The notes: generated by a model not told the origin, from the letters alone. Counted from the stretch's first letter, positions 42,222 to 52,038 are shown. The stretch is DNA of 64,000 nt from CAJCBL01 sp035298965 (GCA_035298965.1 DATGXO010000107.1:54613-118612), one strand, 5' to 3'. A program made the numbers and translations.

Positions 42222-44690
42222 ATGTTCGCCCCCCGAAAACTACTTACCCTCGCAGGCGCCCTTCTGAGCGCGTTGCTGATCACCAGTTCCCCCGCGGCCG
42301 TGAAGTCGGAGATGCAGACCTATGTCGAGGCGATGCAGCCCGGCTGGAATTTGGGCAACTCGTTCGACGCTCCCGGCTCCGAAACCGGTTGGGGCAACCC
42401 GGTCGTGACACAGGAGTTCATCCAGCAAATCGCCGCCCAAGGCTTCAAGAGTATCCGCATCCCGGTGAGCTGGAGCGATCACACGGGCGCTGCGCCGACC
42501 TATACGGTCGACACCGCCTGGCTGGATCGCGTGGAACAGGTCGTCAATTGGTCCCTCGATGCCGGTCTCCACGTGATGCTCAACATGCACCACGACTCGT
42601 ACTGGATCCGGGAGATGCCGGCCGACTATATCGCCAGGTATACGGCGGTGTGGCAGCAGATCGCCCCGCGCTTCCGCGACCATCCTCGCGAGCTCATGCT
42701 CGAGACCATCAACGAGCCGGACTTCCTCAATGTCGACGACGCGACGAAGATCACTCTGGTCAACGAGCTGAACACGATCGCGTACGACGTGATCCGCGGC
42801 ACCGGCGGTGGCAATGCCACGCGCCCGATTGTGATGCCGACCGTCGTCACCAACGCCAGCCAGATGTTCCTCGATGGCCTCAAGGCCAAGATGGTCGAAC
42901 TGAACGACTCCAACCTGATCGCGACCATTCACTTCTACGGCTACTGGCCCTTCAGCACGAACATCGCCGGTGTGACGACCGTCGACGCCTCGGTGCTCAA
43001 CGACATCAACACCTCGCTCAATGGCGCCTACGACACGTTCGTGGCCGCCGGTATCCCGGTGGTCGTCGGCGAACTCGGCCTGCTCGCGTACGACGCCGAC
43101 ATTAATGCGATCGAGCGCGGTGAGTTGCTGAAATTCTTTGAGATTTTCACCGCCACCGCCCAGTCAAAGGGCATCACCTGGCAGTGGTGGGACAATGGGA
43201 AATTCATCAACCGCGCCACCTACCAGTGGCGTGACCCCGAGCTCTATGGCTACTTGATGCGGAGCGTTGCCGGCCGCACGACCACCGGCAGCACCGATCT
43301 CGTCTTCCTCAAGAAGGGCCTCCCGGTTCAGGACACGGTTGTTCAGCTGAACCTCAATGGAAACACCTTCGTCTCCCTCAAGGATGGCGCCACCACGCTG
43401 CAGTCGGGATTGGATTATACCCTGAGCGGCGAGAAGTTGACGCTCAAGGCGCGCGCGCTGTCGAAGTACGCCACCGGCTCATTTGGCGAGAAGGCGGTCT
43501 TCACGGTCAACATGACCTCCGGCCTTCCGTGGAAACTGCACGTGCGCTATGTCGATACCCCGGTTGCCTCTTCGGTCGATACCGAGACCGGCGCCGACAT
43601 TCCCGTGCCGCTCGCCTTCAACGGCGACCTGCTCAAGACGGTCGAAGCCAAGTACTCGGACGGCACTGGCATCGAGCCGCACGCGTGGACGTCCTTCAAG
43701 CAGTGGCGCGATACGTACACGCCCGACTACGCGAACAACCAGATCACCTTCAAGAAGGCGCTCTTCGACAAGGCCAAGCCGGGCCTCCTGAACTTCGCCT
43801 TCTATTTCTGGAGCGGGAAAGTCGTTCGCTACCAGATGTCGATCGTCGATCGCGCCGGCCAGGTCGGCACCGAACTCCAGATCTACGGCGACGGCCTCGC
43901 TGCGGGTTGGAACGACTGGACGAGTTGGGCGACGCACGACTTGGCCAGCACGGACCAAGCGCACTCCGGCACGCGGTCGATTTCGGTGACTCCCGGCGCT
44001 TACGGTGCTGTTGGTCTTTCGAATGGCGGCGCGGCTATCGATACGTCGATTTACCATACATTGGTGTTCTGGATTCATGGCGGATCCGTCGGCGGCCAGA
44101 GCATCGGCGTCGGCGCCGTGCGTGGCGACGATTGGAGTTCCCCCTGGACCGGTATTCCGGCTCCGGTGGCGAATACTTGGCAAAAAGTGGAAGTTTCGCT
44201 CAGAAGCCTCGGCGTCGACGGAAGCTCCAATATCAGCCGGGTCCTCTTCCAGGACTGGTCGGGCGGGGATGCTCCGACCTTCTATATCGACGACATCGTC
44301 CTGACGACCGCCAAGGCCTCGACATCGATGGATGTCTACGCCGATCCGGCCGTGAACATGACACCGCAGGTCCAGATCACGAAGGGCGGCTATGTGCTCA
44401 ATCGTCGCACGAATCGCTACGTCCAGACCGTCGTCGTTAAGAATACCGGATCCACTCCGGTGACGGGGCCGGTCTATCTCGTCCTGGATTCGCTGTCCGC
44501 CAACACGACGCTGTCGAACTCGTCCGGCAAGACCAACGTCGAGCTCCCGACCGGTAGCCCGTACGTGCAGGTCACTTCCGGCGCCCTCGCCGCCAATACC
44601 CAGGTGAGTGTCTCCCTCGAGTTCACCGTTCCTGCCTCCGGTGGCATCACCTACGACGCGCGCCTCCTGACCGACGGTGCGACTCCCTGA
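42222..44690 (+). CDS. GH5 (GH5_4-like) endoglucanase/xyloglucanase with CBM_X2 and CBM46-like modules (copy 1)
   Basis: This 822-residue secreted enzyme starts at the ATG at 42222. The GH5 barrel (about 30-350) has 'MQPGWNLGNSFDAP', acid/base Glu165 in 'LETINEPDF' and nucleophile Glu284 in 'VVVGELGLL'. Next come a CBM_X2/Ig-like module (about 360-440: 'VVQLNLNGNTFVSLKDG'), a CBM46-like module ('FAFYFWSGKVVRYQMSIVD'), a beta-sandwich resembling a CBM ('TFYIDDIVLTTAK'), and a C-terminal Ig-like domain ending 'GGITYDARLLTDGATP'. GH5_4-CBM_X2-CBM46 enzymes such as B. halodurans Cel5B act on beta-glucan and xyloglucan. It has no sorting tail of its own; a PEP-CTERM gene follows 32 bases later. 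Confidence 0.9.
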   Translation: MFAPRKLLTLAGALLSALLITSSPAAVKSEMQTYVEAMQPGWNLGNSFDAPGSETGWGNPVVTQEFIQQIAAQGFKSIRIPVSWSDHTGAAPTYTVDTAWLDRVEQVVNWSLDAGLHVMLNMHHDSYWIREMPADYIARYTAVWQQIAPRFRDHPRELMLETINEPDFLNVDDATKITLVNELNTIAYDVIRGTGGGNATRPIVMPTVVTNASQMFLDGLKAKMVELNDSNLIATIHFYGYWPFSTNIAGVTTVDASVLNDINTSLNGAYDTFVAAGIPVVVGELGLLAYDADINAIERGELLKFFEIFTATAQSKGITWQWWDNGKFINRATYQWRDPELYGYLMRSVAGRTTTGSTDLVFLKKGLPVQDTVVQLNLNGNTFVSLKDGATTLQSGLDYTLSGEKLTLKARALSKYATGSFGEKAVFTVNMTSGLPWKLHVRYVDTPVASSVDTETGADIPVPLAFNGDLLKTVEAKYSDGTGIEPHAWTSFKQWRDTYTPDYANNQITFKKALFDKAKPGLLNFAFYFWSGKVVRYQMSIVDRAGQVGTELQIYGDGLAAGWNDWTSWATHDLASTDQAHSGTRSISVTPGAYGAVGLSNGGAAIDTSIYHTLVFWIHGGSVGGQSIGVGAVRGDDWSSPWTGIPAPVANTWQKVEVSLRSLGVDGSSNISRVLFQDWSGGDAPTFYIDDIVLTTAKASTSMDVYADPAVNMTPQVQITKGGYVLNRRTNRYVQTVVVKNTGSTPVTGPVYLVLDSLSANTTLSNSSGKTNVELPTGSPYVQVTSGALAANTQVSVSLEFTVPASGGITYDARLLTDGATP

Positions 44691-44722
44691 GCGGCTTCGA
44701 TAAACGCAACCACTATTTAGCC

Positions 44723-45364
44723 ATGAATCTTCTGCGCAATTCGACTCTCGCCGCTCTGCTCGCTCTGGCGGCAACCGCTGCCGCCAACGCTCAGGTTACC
44801 TACAACATCTCGCTCGACACCAGTTCGCTGCTCTCCAGTTCATCCGCGCCGTTCTCGCTGGATTTCCAGTTCAGCGACGGCTCGGGCGTCGGTTCCGGCC
44901 TGAACTGGGCGACGTTGAGCAACTTCCAGTTCGGCGGTGGTTCCGCTGTCGGCACCCCGACGTTGTGGGGCGATGCCACCGGTGATCTTGGGTCCACAGT
45001 CACGCTGGGGACCTCCGATGCGATGCTGAACGAGTTCTACCAGGAGTTTGCTCCGGGTACGTTCCTTTCGTTCAACCTCACGTTGACGACCAACACCCCG
45101 TGGTCGGGGGCGACGGATCTGTTCTCGTTCTCAATCCTGGATGGTAGCTTGGCGAGCCTCTTGACGGACTCCCCCAACGGGGCCCTCGTCGAAGTGAGTC
45201 TCAGCGATCTCGGCGCCGCCACCGCGACTTTCGGCAGCTCCGACAACGGCCTCTCCGCGCCATCGATCACCGCCATCCCGGAACCCGCGACCTACGGCCT
45301 GTTCTTGGGCGCCGGACTTCTGGTGGCTGTTGTTGTCCGACGAGTGACTACAAAACGCGCCTAG
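44723..45364 (+). CDS. Small PEP-CTERM protein (copy 1)
   Basis: This 213-residue protein has a signal peptide ending 'AAANAQ' and a C-terminal PEP-CTERM tail: 'IPEPATYGLFLGAG' (PEP at 186-188), a hydrophobic helix and a basic end 'RRVTTKRA'. The body is a beta-rich domain with 'ISLDTSSL', 'FSLDFQFSDG' and 'LSNFQFGGG', motifs shared by a recurrent group of PEP-CTERM proteins. The tail predicts processing by the exosortase. Being 32 bases after a secreted GH5 suggests a partner function at the cell surface, for example retaining the enzyme or the glycan, which is inference. Confidence 0.9.
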   Translation: MNLLRNSTLAALLALAATAAANAQVTYNISLDTSSLLSSSSAPFSLDFQFSDGSGVGSGLNWATLSNFQFGGGSAVGTPTLWGDATGDLGSTVTLGTSDAMLNEFYQEFAPGTFLSFNLTLTTNTPWSGATDLFSFSILDGSLASLLTDSPNGALVEVSLSDLGAATATFGSSDNGLSAPSITAIPEPATYGLFLGAGLLVAVVVRRVTTKRA

Positions 45365-45384
45365 TCCCGACCCCAGTCTCCATC

Positions 45385-45414
45385 GAACAAGTTATATTCG
45401 GATAGAACTTGTTC
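45385..45414. promoter_or_regulatory. 9-bp inverted repeat before the TonB receptor gene
   Basis: GAACAAGTT (45385-45393) and AACTTGTTC (45406-45414) are exact reverse complements around a 12-base centre. They lie 20 bases after the PEP-CTERM stop and about 130 bases before the receptor start. No T-run follows, so an operator for the receptor gene is a little more likely than a terminator. Both remain possible. Confidence 0.4.
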
Positions 45415-45543
45415 GCCGAGCGCCGGCGCGAAGCAACGACCGGCGCATTCTATATACAACGCTTGGTAGCACTGCCTCCAGCCAAGCACAGATTTCGACA
45501 GTTTCCCCAGGTGCAAGCCTGCAAACCAACCCCCGAAAGTAAA

Positions 45544-48500
45544 ATGAAGAACCTAGGTACTAGATCTGCTCTGACACTATTGTCGGCGCTTTCTCTCGGC
45601 ACCGGAACGATCTGGGCGCAAGCAGCGGCCAGTGAGAAACCGGCACCAGCGGACGTTGAGACCGAAGACGAAGCTGTTGTGCTCTCTCCGTTCGTCGTGA
45701 CGGCGGAAGAAGACACCGGCTATCTGGCGAATGCGACCGCCGTCGGTGGCCGCGTCCGTACGGACCTCAAGGACATCGCCTCCGCGATCTCGGTCGTGAC
45801 GGCCCAGTTCCTCACTGACACGAAGGCGAAGGACAACCAGACCCTGCTGCAATACACGACCAACACCGAAGTCGGTGGTGTTTACGGCAACTATGCAGGC
45901 GTCGGCAACACGTTCGTTCGCGGCAGTGGCGAAACCGACGTCAACATGCTGCGCCCGAACGGCAATACCCGCGTGCGTGGTCTCGATTCGGCCGACAACA
46001 CCCGCAATCTCGTCAAGACTGACATCCCGTGGAACGGTTTCAATGTCGGCCGCGTCGATTTTCAGCGCGGTCCGAATTCGATCCTTTTCGGTCACGGCAG
46101 CCCGGCCGGCATCATCAATGCCACCACGAATGAGGCCGGATTCAAAACCGGCGGCAGCGTCGAGACTCAGATTGGCAGCTTCCAAAGCTTCCGCTCCACG
46201 CTTGATTACACCCATGTCCTGATCGAGGACACCCTTTCGGTCCGTCTAGATGCGGCCTACGACAATCAGAAATACCGCCAAAAGCCGGCCTTCAACAAGA
46301 ACCAATCGATCTATGGCGCGATGCGCTGGGATCCGAAGCTCTTCGGGAAGGACAGCAAAGCCCGCACCTCCATCAAGGCGAGCTACGAGCATGGGAAAGT
46401 GACGGCGAATCGTCCGCACTCCCTGCCTCCGACCGACCGGATCACCCCATTCTTTGATCCCAATGCGCTGAACCAGCGCTTGATCGACGTGGGAGTCGAC
46501 TATCAGACGGGTCTCTATCCGTGGAAGTCCGGAACCGCTGCTGGCGCTCCGTTCGCCCAGCAGGCGAACAGCTGGTTGAGCAGCGGTGTCGGCGGCCAGA
46601 ATCCGATGCTCTTCCACAACAACAGCACGACTCCGTACCGCGCGACGGCTGTTTCTGCCAACAGCCAATTCTCGCCGTTCGGCTCGATCGGCGGGTTCAT
46701 CTTCTCCGTTCCCGCAGGCGTTGCCGGTTACGGTGAATATGTCAGCAACATCATCAAATACGGGCAGCAGAACGGTGTGCCGTTGAGCGAGATCAACAAA
46801 TACGGCAAAGCCGGCGGCGACTTCGACAGAGGCTTCTGGAAAGACAAGTCGCTCACCGATCCGAGCATCTTCGATTTCTACAACAACCTGATCCACGGCC
46901 CGACCAAGAAGGAATGGCAGGGCTGGCAGGCCTACAACATCACCCTGGAGCAGACGCTTCTGGATAACCGGCTCGCCTTCCAGGCGGTCTATGATCGCCA
47001 GTCCTATAACGATGGCGGTCAAAGCATCCTCGGTTGGAATCCTTCGCTCACCATCGACAACAACCTCTACACGTCGGACTGGCAGTCGGGTTACACACCC
47101 TTGGCGCAGCTCAACCCGGATGCGGGTCGTGCGTATGTGACTGGTCAAGGCGGTGGGACCGGTCGTTGGACCGAGCGTGAAAACGTGATTGTCACGGCCA
47201 CTGGCGAATTGCGCGCAGCCGATTTCCTCGATCGCAAGTCGCTTCTGGCCCGAATCCTCGGTCACCATACCATCACGCTCGCCTACCACGAGGAGACGGT
47301 GAAGCAGGAGGACCGCAGCTGGGCGCTCTACGCGGCGACAGGTCACTGGTCGGACCTGATCGGTACGGGTTATGGACTGTCTTATGACGGCAAGCCCGGC
47401 ACCAAGACCGGCGGATTGAAGAACGGTGACACGATCGTAAGCAGCACGATCTACCTCAGCCCCAGCTTGCTCGGCAAGAACGGCACCAATCTCAACATTT
47501 CGCCGATCCGGAACGATGTGGCGCCTCCGAGTTCGCTCGAGGTACGCTATTTCGATTCGCACTGGCTGTGGCCGCTCGATCCTGCCAACCCGCTGTATGT
47601 CGACCCACAGGCGCCTTGGCAAAACGTGGGTTACATGGACGGCATGGGCAACACGAAGACCGACAAGCAGAAGGACAATCCCTTCAACTATGTCGGTTGG
47701 GTAAGCGAGACCCTGCCGATCATGAGCGCCGACCGCGGCGACATCGATCAGCTGTATCGCCGCGGCAGCAAGTTGCGGAACAAGACCGTTTCGAAGGGCG
47801 CCACTTGGCAGGCCTATTTCTTCGACGAGACTGTTGTTGCCACGGCGGGCTATCGCAAGGATCGGCTGAAAACCCGTGCGGGCCAAGCCGAGCAGGATTC
47901 CACCGGCGTCGCCATGATCCACAGCTACGGACTCGAGCCCCAGAATGCGAGTGGGATCAACGACGACTCCAGCATCTCCTGGGGCGTCGTCGCACGCCTG
48001 CCGAAGTTCTTGCGTGGCAAGTTGCCGCTGGGTGCGGATATCGCGCTCGGCTATAGCAACGGCAAAAATAGCCGCGTCGAAAACCGCTACGGTTTCAGCG
48101 CCAATCGCCTGCCGAATTCCACCGGGCGCACCGAGGACATCAGCTTGGCGGTTACAATGCTCGAGAATCGCTTAAGCTTCAAGGTCACTCATTACGATAC
48201 CACCAACAAGGATGCCAACATCTCCTCGGTGGGCGGCCAGAATGCCACGCTCGGTAGTGGCAGCCAGTGGATCTATAGAACTGAAGCGATCGGCACACTT
48301 GCCGCATTGATCAACAAGGCCGGTTTGGAGGGGCACCCCTCGGCCAACAACTGGGAGTGGTATTGGAATTGGGCCAATATGACCGGTGGCTACGCGAACT
48401 ATGCCGGTTTCGACCGGAATGATCCCGCGTTCCTCAACAATCCTGAAACGATCAAGGAAAAGGCGGCGGTCGATTCGTGGCTCGCGCAATTGCAGCCTCA

Positions 48501-49305
48501 GTCGTGGTATGATGCCTATGGCATCGAAATCAACGCGGCCAAGGCTCAGGCGGGCGATTACATGCACGCTGTGCGCAATGGCCTGTGGACTCCAGCGAAC
48601 TATGTCAATATCCCCGACAACGGTGGCACGATCAACGGTCAGTATCCGACCGGTACGATCGACATCCAATCGAAGGGTTGGGAGTTCGAAATCGCGGGGC
48701 AGCCGATCAAGAACCTCGATATCTCGCTCAACGCTTCCAAGCAGTTCGCTTCCCAGAACAAGCTCGGCACCGACCTTGTAAACTTCGTGGAGGCTGCGTA
48801 CGCGAAATACACTTCGCCGGCCGGCGATCTCCGCCTCTGGTGGGGTGGCGACGGCACACTGCGGAACCACTTCTTGGGCCAAGTCTGGTCCGGCTACCAG
48901 TTCCAGGCGCAGACCAACGGCAAGATGGTCAACGAGATGTCGCCGTGGCGCGCCAATCTGTCCGGCACCTATCGTTTCGATCACGGTATGCTCAAGGGGG
49001 CCTTCGTCGGCGGCAGCTATCGCTGGCAGCAGGGTACCATCCTCGGCTATCGTCTCAACGACGAACTGGACAACCTGGATATCAACCGCCCGATCTGGAG
49101 CAAATCCAGGGACTGGGTCGATATCTGGTTCGGCTACGGCTTCAACGTGACTGAGAAGCTCCGTTGGACGACGCAAGTCAACCTTCGCAATGTCGGCCGG
49201 AAGGTCGGCCTCGTCCCGATCAGCGTGCAGCCGGATGGTTCGCCCGCCGGATTCCGCATCGAGGAAGGTATGACCTGGATGCTCAGCAATACGCTCTCGT
49301 TCTAA
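45544..49305 (+). CDS. TonB-dependent outer-membrane receptor
   Basis: This 1253-residue protein starts at the ATG at 45544, with a signal peptide ending 'GTIWAQ'. The plug starts 'VVLSPFVVTAEEDTGY', followed by 'LKDIASAISVVTAQFLTD' and 'VDFQRGPNSILFGHGSPAGIIN'. The barrel ends in Phe ('MLSNTLSF'). This form is frequent in Opitutaceae, and unlike Bacteroidetes SusC it has no SusD partner next to it. It would import oligosaccharides across the outer membrane with TonB energy. The position after the GH5/PEP-CTERM pair suggests xyloglucan fragments as cargo. The substrate is inferred from context. Confidence 0.93.
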   Translation: MKNLGTRSALTLLSALSLGTGTIWAQAAASEKPAPADVETEDEAVVLSPFVVTAEEDTGYLANATAVGGRVRTDLKDIASAISVVTAQFLTDTKAKDNQTLLQYTTNTEVGGVYGNYAGVGNTFVRGSGETDVNMLRPNGNTRVRGLDSADNTRNLVKTDIPWNGFNVGRVDFQRGPNSILFGHGSPAGIINATTNEAGFKTGGSVETQIGSFQSFRSTLDYTHVLIEDTLSVRLDAAYDNQKYRQKPAFNKNQSIYGAMRWDPKLFGKDSKARTSIKASYEHGKVTANRPHSLPPTDRITPFFDPNALNQRLIDVGVDYQTGLYPWKSGTAAGAPFAQQANSWLSSGVGGQNPMLFHNNSTTPYRATAVSANSQFSPFGSIGGFIFSVPAGVAGYGEYVSNIIKYGQQNGVPLSEINKYGKAGGDFDRGFWKDKSLTDPSIFDFYNNLIHGPTKKEWQGWQAYNITLEQTLLDNRLAFQAVYDRQSYNDGGQSILGWNPSLTIDNNLYTSDWQSGYTPLAQLNPDAGRAYVTGQGGGTGRWTERENVIVTATGELRAADFLDRKSLLARILGHHTITLAYHEETVKQEDRSWALYAATGHWSDLIGTGYGLSYDGKPGTKTGGLKNGDTIVSSTIYLSPSLLGKNGTNLNISPIRNDVAPPSSLEVRYFDSHWLWPLDPANPLYVDPQAPWQNVGYMDGMGNTKTDKQKDNPFNYVGWVSETLPIMSADRGDIDQLYRRGSKLRNKTVSKGATWQAYFFDETVVATAGYRKDRLKTRAGQAEQDSTGVAMIHSYGLEPQNASGINDDSSISWGVVARLPKFLRGKLPLGADIALGYSNGKNSRVENRYGFSANRLPNSTGRTEDISLAVTMLENRLSFKVTHYDTTNKDANISSVGGQNATLGSGSQWIYRTEAIGTLAALINKAGLEGHPSANNWEWYWNWANMTGGYANYAGFDRNDPAFLNNPETIKEKAAVDSWLAQLQPQSWYDAYGIEINAAKAQAGDYMHAVRNGLWTPANYVNIPDNGGTINGQYPTGTIDIQSKGWEFEIAGQPIKNLDISLNASKQFASQNKLGTDLVNFVEAAYAKYTSPAGDLRLWWGGDGTLRNHFLGQVWSGYQFQAQTNGKMVNEMSPWRANLSGTYRFDHGMLKGAFVGGSYRWQQGTILGYRLNDELDNLDINRPIWSKSRDWVDIWFGYGFNVTEKLRWTTQVNLRNVGRKVGLVPISVQPDGSPAGFRIEEGMTWMLSNTLSF

Positions 49306-49351
49306 ACAAACAGAGCTAGTTCGATTCCCCCTTGCGGGGGTATGTAGGGTT

Positions 49352-49390
49352 GGGGGCGCCAGCTTGGGGCTGGCGCCCCCGTGCTTTTTA
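49352..49390 (+). terminator. Rho-independent terminator after the TonB receptor
   Basis: GGGGGCGCCAGC (49352-49363) and GCTGGCGCCCCC (49369-49380) form a perfect 12-bp stem with a 5-base loop, followed by GTGCTTTTTA. It lies 46 bases after the receptor stop and would end the plus-strand unit. The converging AraC-type gene ends at 49465. Confidence 0.85.
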
Positions 49391-49464
49391 TAGGATCTGC
49401 CGAAGGGATGATGCCGGCCGATCTGGTGGGCTCGCGACAGGACTGACCACCAGTGCTACACACT

Positions 49465-50397
49465 TCAGGGGATCGGTCGGGTCGGCTTGCTGCCCCAGAC
49501 GGCGCGTGCGCGGTATTCGGAGGCGGTGATCCCCATGTGACGCCGGAATACGCGCGAGAAGTACAGCGGATCGCTGAAACCGACCGCGTAGGCGCTCTCG
49601 GCGATGCTCTCATCGGCTCGGCCGAACCGTTCACACGCTTTCTGCAGCCGCAGACGTGTCAGGAACTCCACCGGGCTGCAGTTCATCTGGCGCTTGAAGA
49701 GCGCGCTGTAGTGCGGGATCGAGAGGTGGGCGGCCTGCGCGAGTTCACCCAAAGTGATGGGCCGGCTCAGATTTTCGCGCATGAAACGGATCGTGCGCAG
49801 CACCCGGTCTTCGGCTTGCCGGCGGCGTGGGTTGGCAGGGCGCTGCAGTGTCCGGCAGAGTCCGAGGAATCGCGCGAATGAGGTGCTCAAGCCGACCAGG
49901 TCCGCATCCGTGTACCCGCCGATAACATAACGATAGCACTCCTCGAACGCCTCGATCAGCACGTCGACATCGTGCACGGAAAACCTGTGGTGCCGCCCCG
50001 TGCCGCCCACGACGTGAATGAACTCCTCCGCCCACAGCCCAGTGAAATGGAACCAGATTAACGTCCATGGGTTCTCCTGGTCGGCGGTGTAGTCGTGCGC
50101 CACGCCCGGCGGCAGGATGACGCCTTCGCTGCCGCGTAGCGCCCAGCCGGCGCCGTCGAGATGGCCGCGGCCGGCGCCGTTGAGGCAGAAGATGAGAATG
50201 TGCTCTGCGGTGCCGTGTGGGCGCGACACGTGGTGGCCGTGCACGTGGTCGAAACGGCCAGTGTGTGTCACGCAGAGGCCGCGGCAGCCGGGCAGCGCAT
50301 GCGCGCGGCGCAGCACGGCCGGGGGCAGGATCGCCAGCCGCTCGCCCGGGAAGCCGTCGGCGAGCCGGACGAGGTCGGCGGGTGGGTTTGTTCTCAT
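49465..50397 (-). CDS. AraC-family transcriptional regulator
   Basis: This 310-residue protein has an N-terminal cupin-like sensing domain ('EGVILPPGVAHDYTADQENPW') and a C-terminal pair of helix-turn-helix motifs: 'LGELAQAAHLSIPHYSALFKRQM' region and 'AYAVGFSDPLYFSRVFRRHMG', the AraC signature. The ATG at 50395-50397 starts 105 bases from the divergent MFS gene, so it probably controls the transporter/DUF5107/GH2 operon by binding in the shared promoter. The ligand is probably a sugar from that operon. Longer frames upstream overlap the transporter and are rejected. Confidence 0.92.
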   Translation of the reverse strand: MRTNPPADLVRLADGFPGERLAILPPAVLRRAHALPGCRGLCVTHTGRFDHVHGHHVSRPHGTAEHILIFCLNGAGRGHLDGAGWALRGSEGVILPPGVAHDYTADQENPWTLIWFHFTGLWAEEFIHVVGGTGRHHRFSVHDVDVLIEAFEECYRYVIGGYTDADLVGLSTSFARFLGLCRTLQRPANPRRRQAEDRVLRTIRFMRENLSRPITLGELAQAAHLSIPHYSALFKRQMNCSPVEFLTRLRLQKACERFGRADESIAESAYAVGFSDPLYFSRVFRRHMGITASEYRARAVWGSKPTRPIP

Positions 50398-50502
50398 GTG
50401 AGAAGATCGTCCATGGGTTTCATGCAAACCTCCATTCCGCCCGGGGCGAATCGAATGTATGCTGGCGCCATCGTCGGAAGCCCACCTCTCCGCCGCACTA
50501 CC
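50398..50502. promoter_or_regulatory. Shared promoter region between AraC-type and MFS genes
   Basis: This is 105 bases between two divergent starts. The pseudo-palindrome GTTTCATGCAAAC (50417-50429) lies near the AraC-type start and could be part of an operator. No convincing -35/-10 pair could be chosen by eye. Confidence 0.35.
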
Positions 50503-52002
50503 ATGAGCTTCACCCCCGTTGCTGTTTCTCCCGCCGACCAGCCGCAGGTCTCGGTCAAACGACTCTATCTCTGGTCGCTCTCGCTCGTGGCAGCGCTGGG
50601 CGGCCTGTTGTTCGGCTACGATTGGGTCGTCATCGGCGGCGCTGCAAAATTCTACGAGGCCTATTTCCAGCTGGCGCAAACCGCGGGTGCCGCGGCCGAC
50701 GCGGGCGTGTTCGCGCGGTTGTGGGCGAGCCTGTTGTCGCCGATCGGCTGGGCCCAGAGCTGCGCGCTGCTGGGCTGCTTGCTCGGCGCGCTGATCTCCG
50801 GCGTGCTGAGCGATCGGTACGGCCGCAAGCCGATGCTGCTGATCGCCGGCGCGAATTTCGCAGTGGCCTCGCTCGGCAACGCGCTCGCGGGGAGCTTCGG
50901 GGCGTTCGTCGCGTGGCGCATCTTCAGCGGCGTGAGCATCGGCCTGGCTTCGAACATTTCGCCGATGTACATATCGGAGATCGCGCCCGCCCGGATTCGC
51001 GGGCTGCTGGTGGCGGTCAATCAACTGACGATCGTACTCGGCGTGCTCGGCGCGCAGGCGGTCAACTGGCTCATAGCCGAGCCTGTGCCGGCGGGCCTCG
51101 ATGCGACGGCGTTCGTTGCCTCATGGAACGTGCAGACCGGCTGGCGCTGGATGTTCGCGGCCTGCGCCGTGCCGTCGCTCGTGTTTTTCATCTGCGGATG
51201 GTTCGTGCCGGAGAGTCCGCGCTGGCTGGCCGCGCGCGGACGGCGTGATCGCGCAACGTCGATTCTCGCGCGCATCGGCGGCTCCGGCTATGCGACGACC
51301 GCCATCGCGGCGATCGATGCGGCGCACGGGGGCGATGCGCAGGAGGCGCCTGCGCGTTTCGCCGCCTTGTTCGATCCGCGGCTCCGCCGTGTACTGACGC
51401 TCGGGGTGGTGCTGGCGGTGTTCCAGCAGTGGTGCGGCATCAACGTGATTTTCAACTACGCCGGCGAGATCTTCCAACGGGCCGGTTACGACCTGAACGA
51501 CACGCTCACCAGCATCGTCATGACCGGCGTGGTGAATCTCGTCTTCACCGTCGCGGCGCTGGTGGCGGTGGACCGGCTCGGCCGCAAGCCGTTGCTGCTC
51601 TTCGGGGCCGCGGCGCTCGCGGTGGTGTATGTCGCGATCGGGTTCTGTTTCCAGCAAAAGGCCGGCGGGGTGCCCGTCCCGAACACGCTGTTCCTCGGGC
51701 TGGTGCTGTCGGCGATCGCCAGTTACGCGATGTCGCTGGCGCCGGTCACCTGGGTGGTGATCTCCGAGATTTTCCCCAATCGGATCCGCGGCACGGCAAT
51801 GTCGTTCGCGGTCGGCTGCCTTTGGATCGCCTGTTTTCTGCTCACGTACACGTTCCCGGTCTTCAACTCAGTCCTCGGTCCGCATGTGACCTTCTGGATC
51901 TACGCCGGCATTTGCCTGTGCGGCTTTCTCTTCGTGTGGCGGCGCCTGCCGGAGACGAAGGGCCGGACCTTGGAGCAGATCGAGGCGAGCCTGACTTCCT
52001 GA
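50503..52002 (+). CDS. MFS sugar transporter (sugar porter family)
   Basis: This 499-residue protein has about twelve membrane helices. Sugar-porter signatures are 'LFGYDWVVIGGA' in helix 1, 'GVLSDRYGRKPMLL', 'PESPRWLAARGR', 'FQQWCGINVIFNYAGEIF', 'DRLGRKPLLLFG' and 'PETKGRTLEQIE'. It would carry a monosaccharide or small glycoside with H+ or by facilitated diffusion across the inner membrane. The ATG at 50503 is chosen because the frame upstream overlaps the divergent regulator. It leads an operon with the next two genes (gaps of 36 and 10 bases). Confidence 0.94.
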   Translation: MSFTPVAVSPADQPQVSVKRLYLWSLSLVAALGGLLFGYDWVVIGGAAKFYEAYFQLAQTAGAAADAGVFARLWASLLSPIGWAQSCALLGCLLGALISGVLSDRYGRKPMLLIAGANFAVASLGNALAGSFGAFVAWRIFSGVSIGLASNISPMYISEIAPARIRGLLVAVNQLTIVLGVLGAQAVNWLIAEPVPAGLDATAFVASWNVQTGWRWMFAACAVPSLVFFICGWFVPESPRWLAARGRRDRATSILARIGGSGYATTAIAAIDAAHGGDAQEAPARFAALFDPRLRRVLTLGVVLAVFQQWCGINVIFNYAGEIFQRAGYDLNDTLTSIVMTGVVNLVFTVAALVAVDRLGRKPLLLFGAAALAVVYVAIGFCFQQKAGGVPVPNTLFLGLVLSAIASYAMSLAPVTWVVISEIFPNRIRGTAMSFAVGCLWIACFLLTYTFPVFNSVLGPHVTFWIYAGICLCGFLFVWRRLPETKGRTLEQIEASLTS

Positions 52003-52038
52003 ACGCGGCCCCATCCCGCACGCACAACCATTTTTCCC

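Noticed and set aside
42222..44690. C-terminus of GH5 copy 1 as a sorting signal
   Set aside because: The protein ends in an Ig-like domain without a PEP motif, hydrophobic helix or basic tail.
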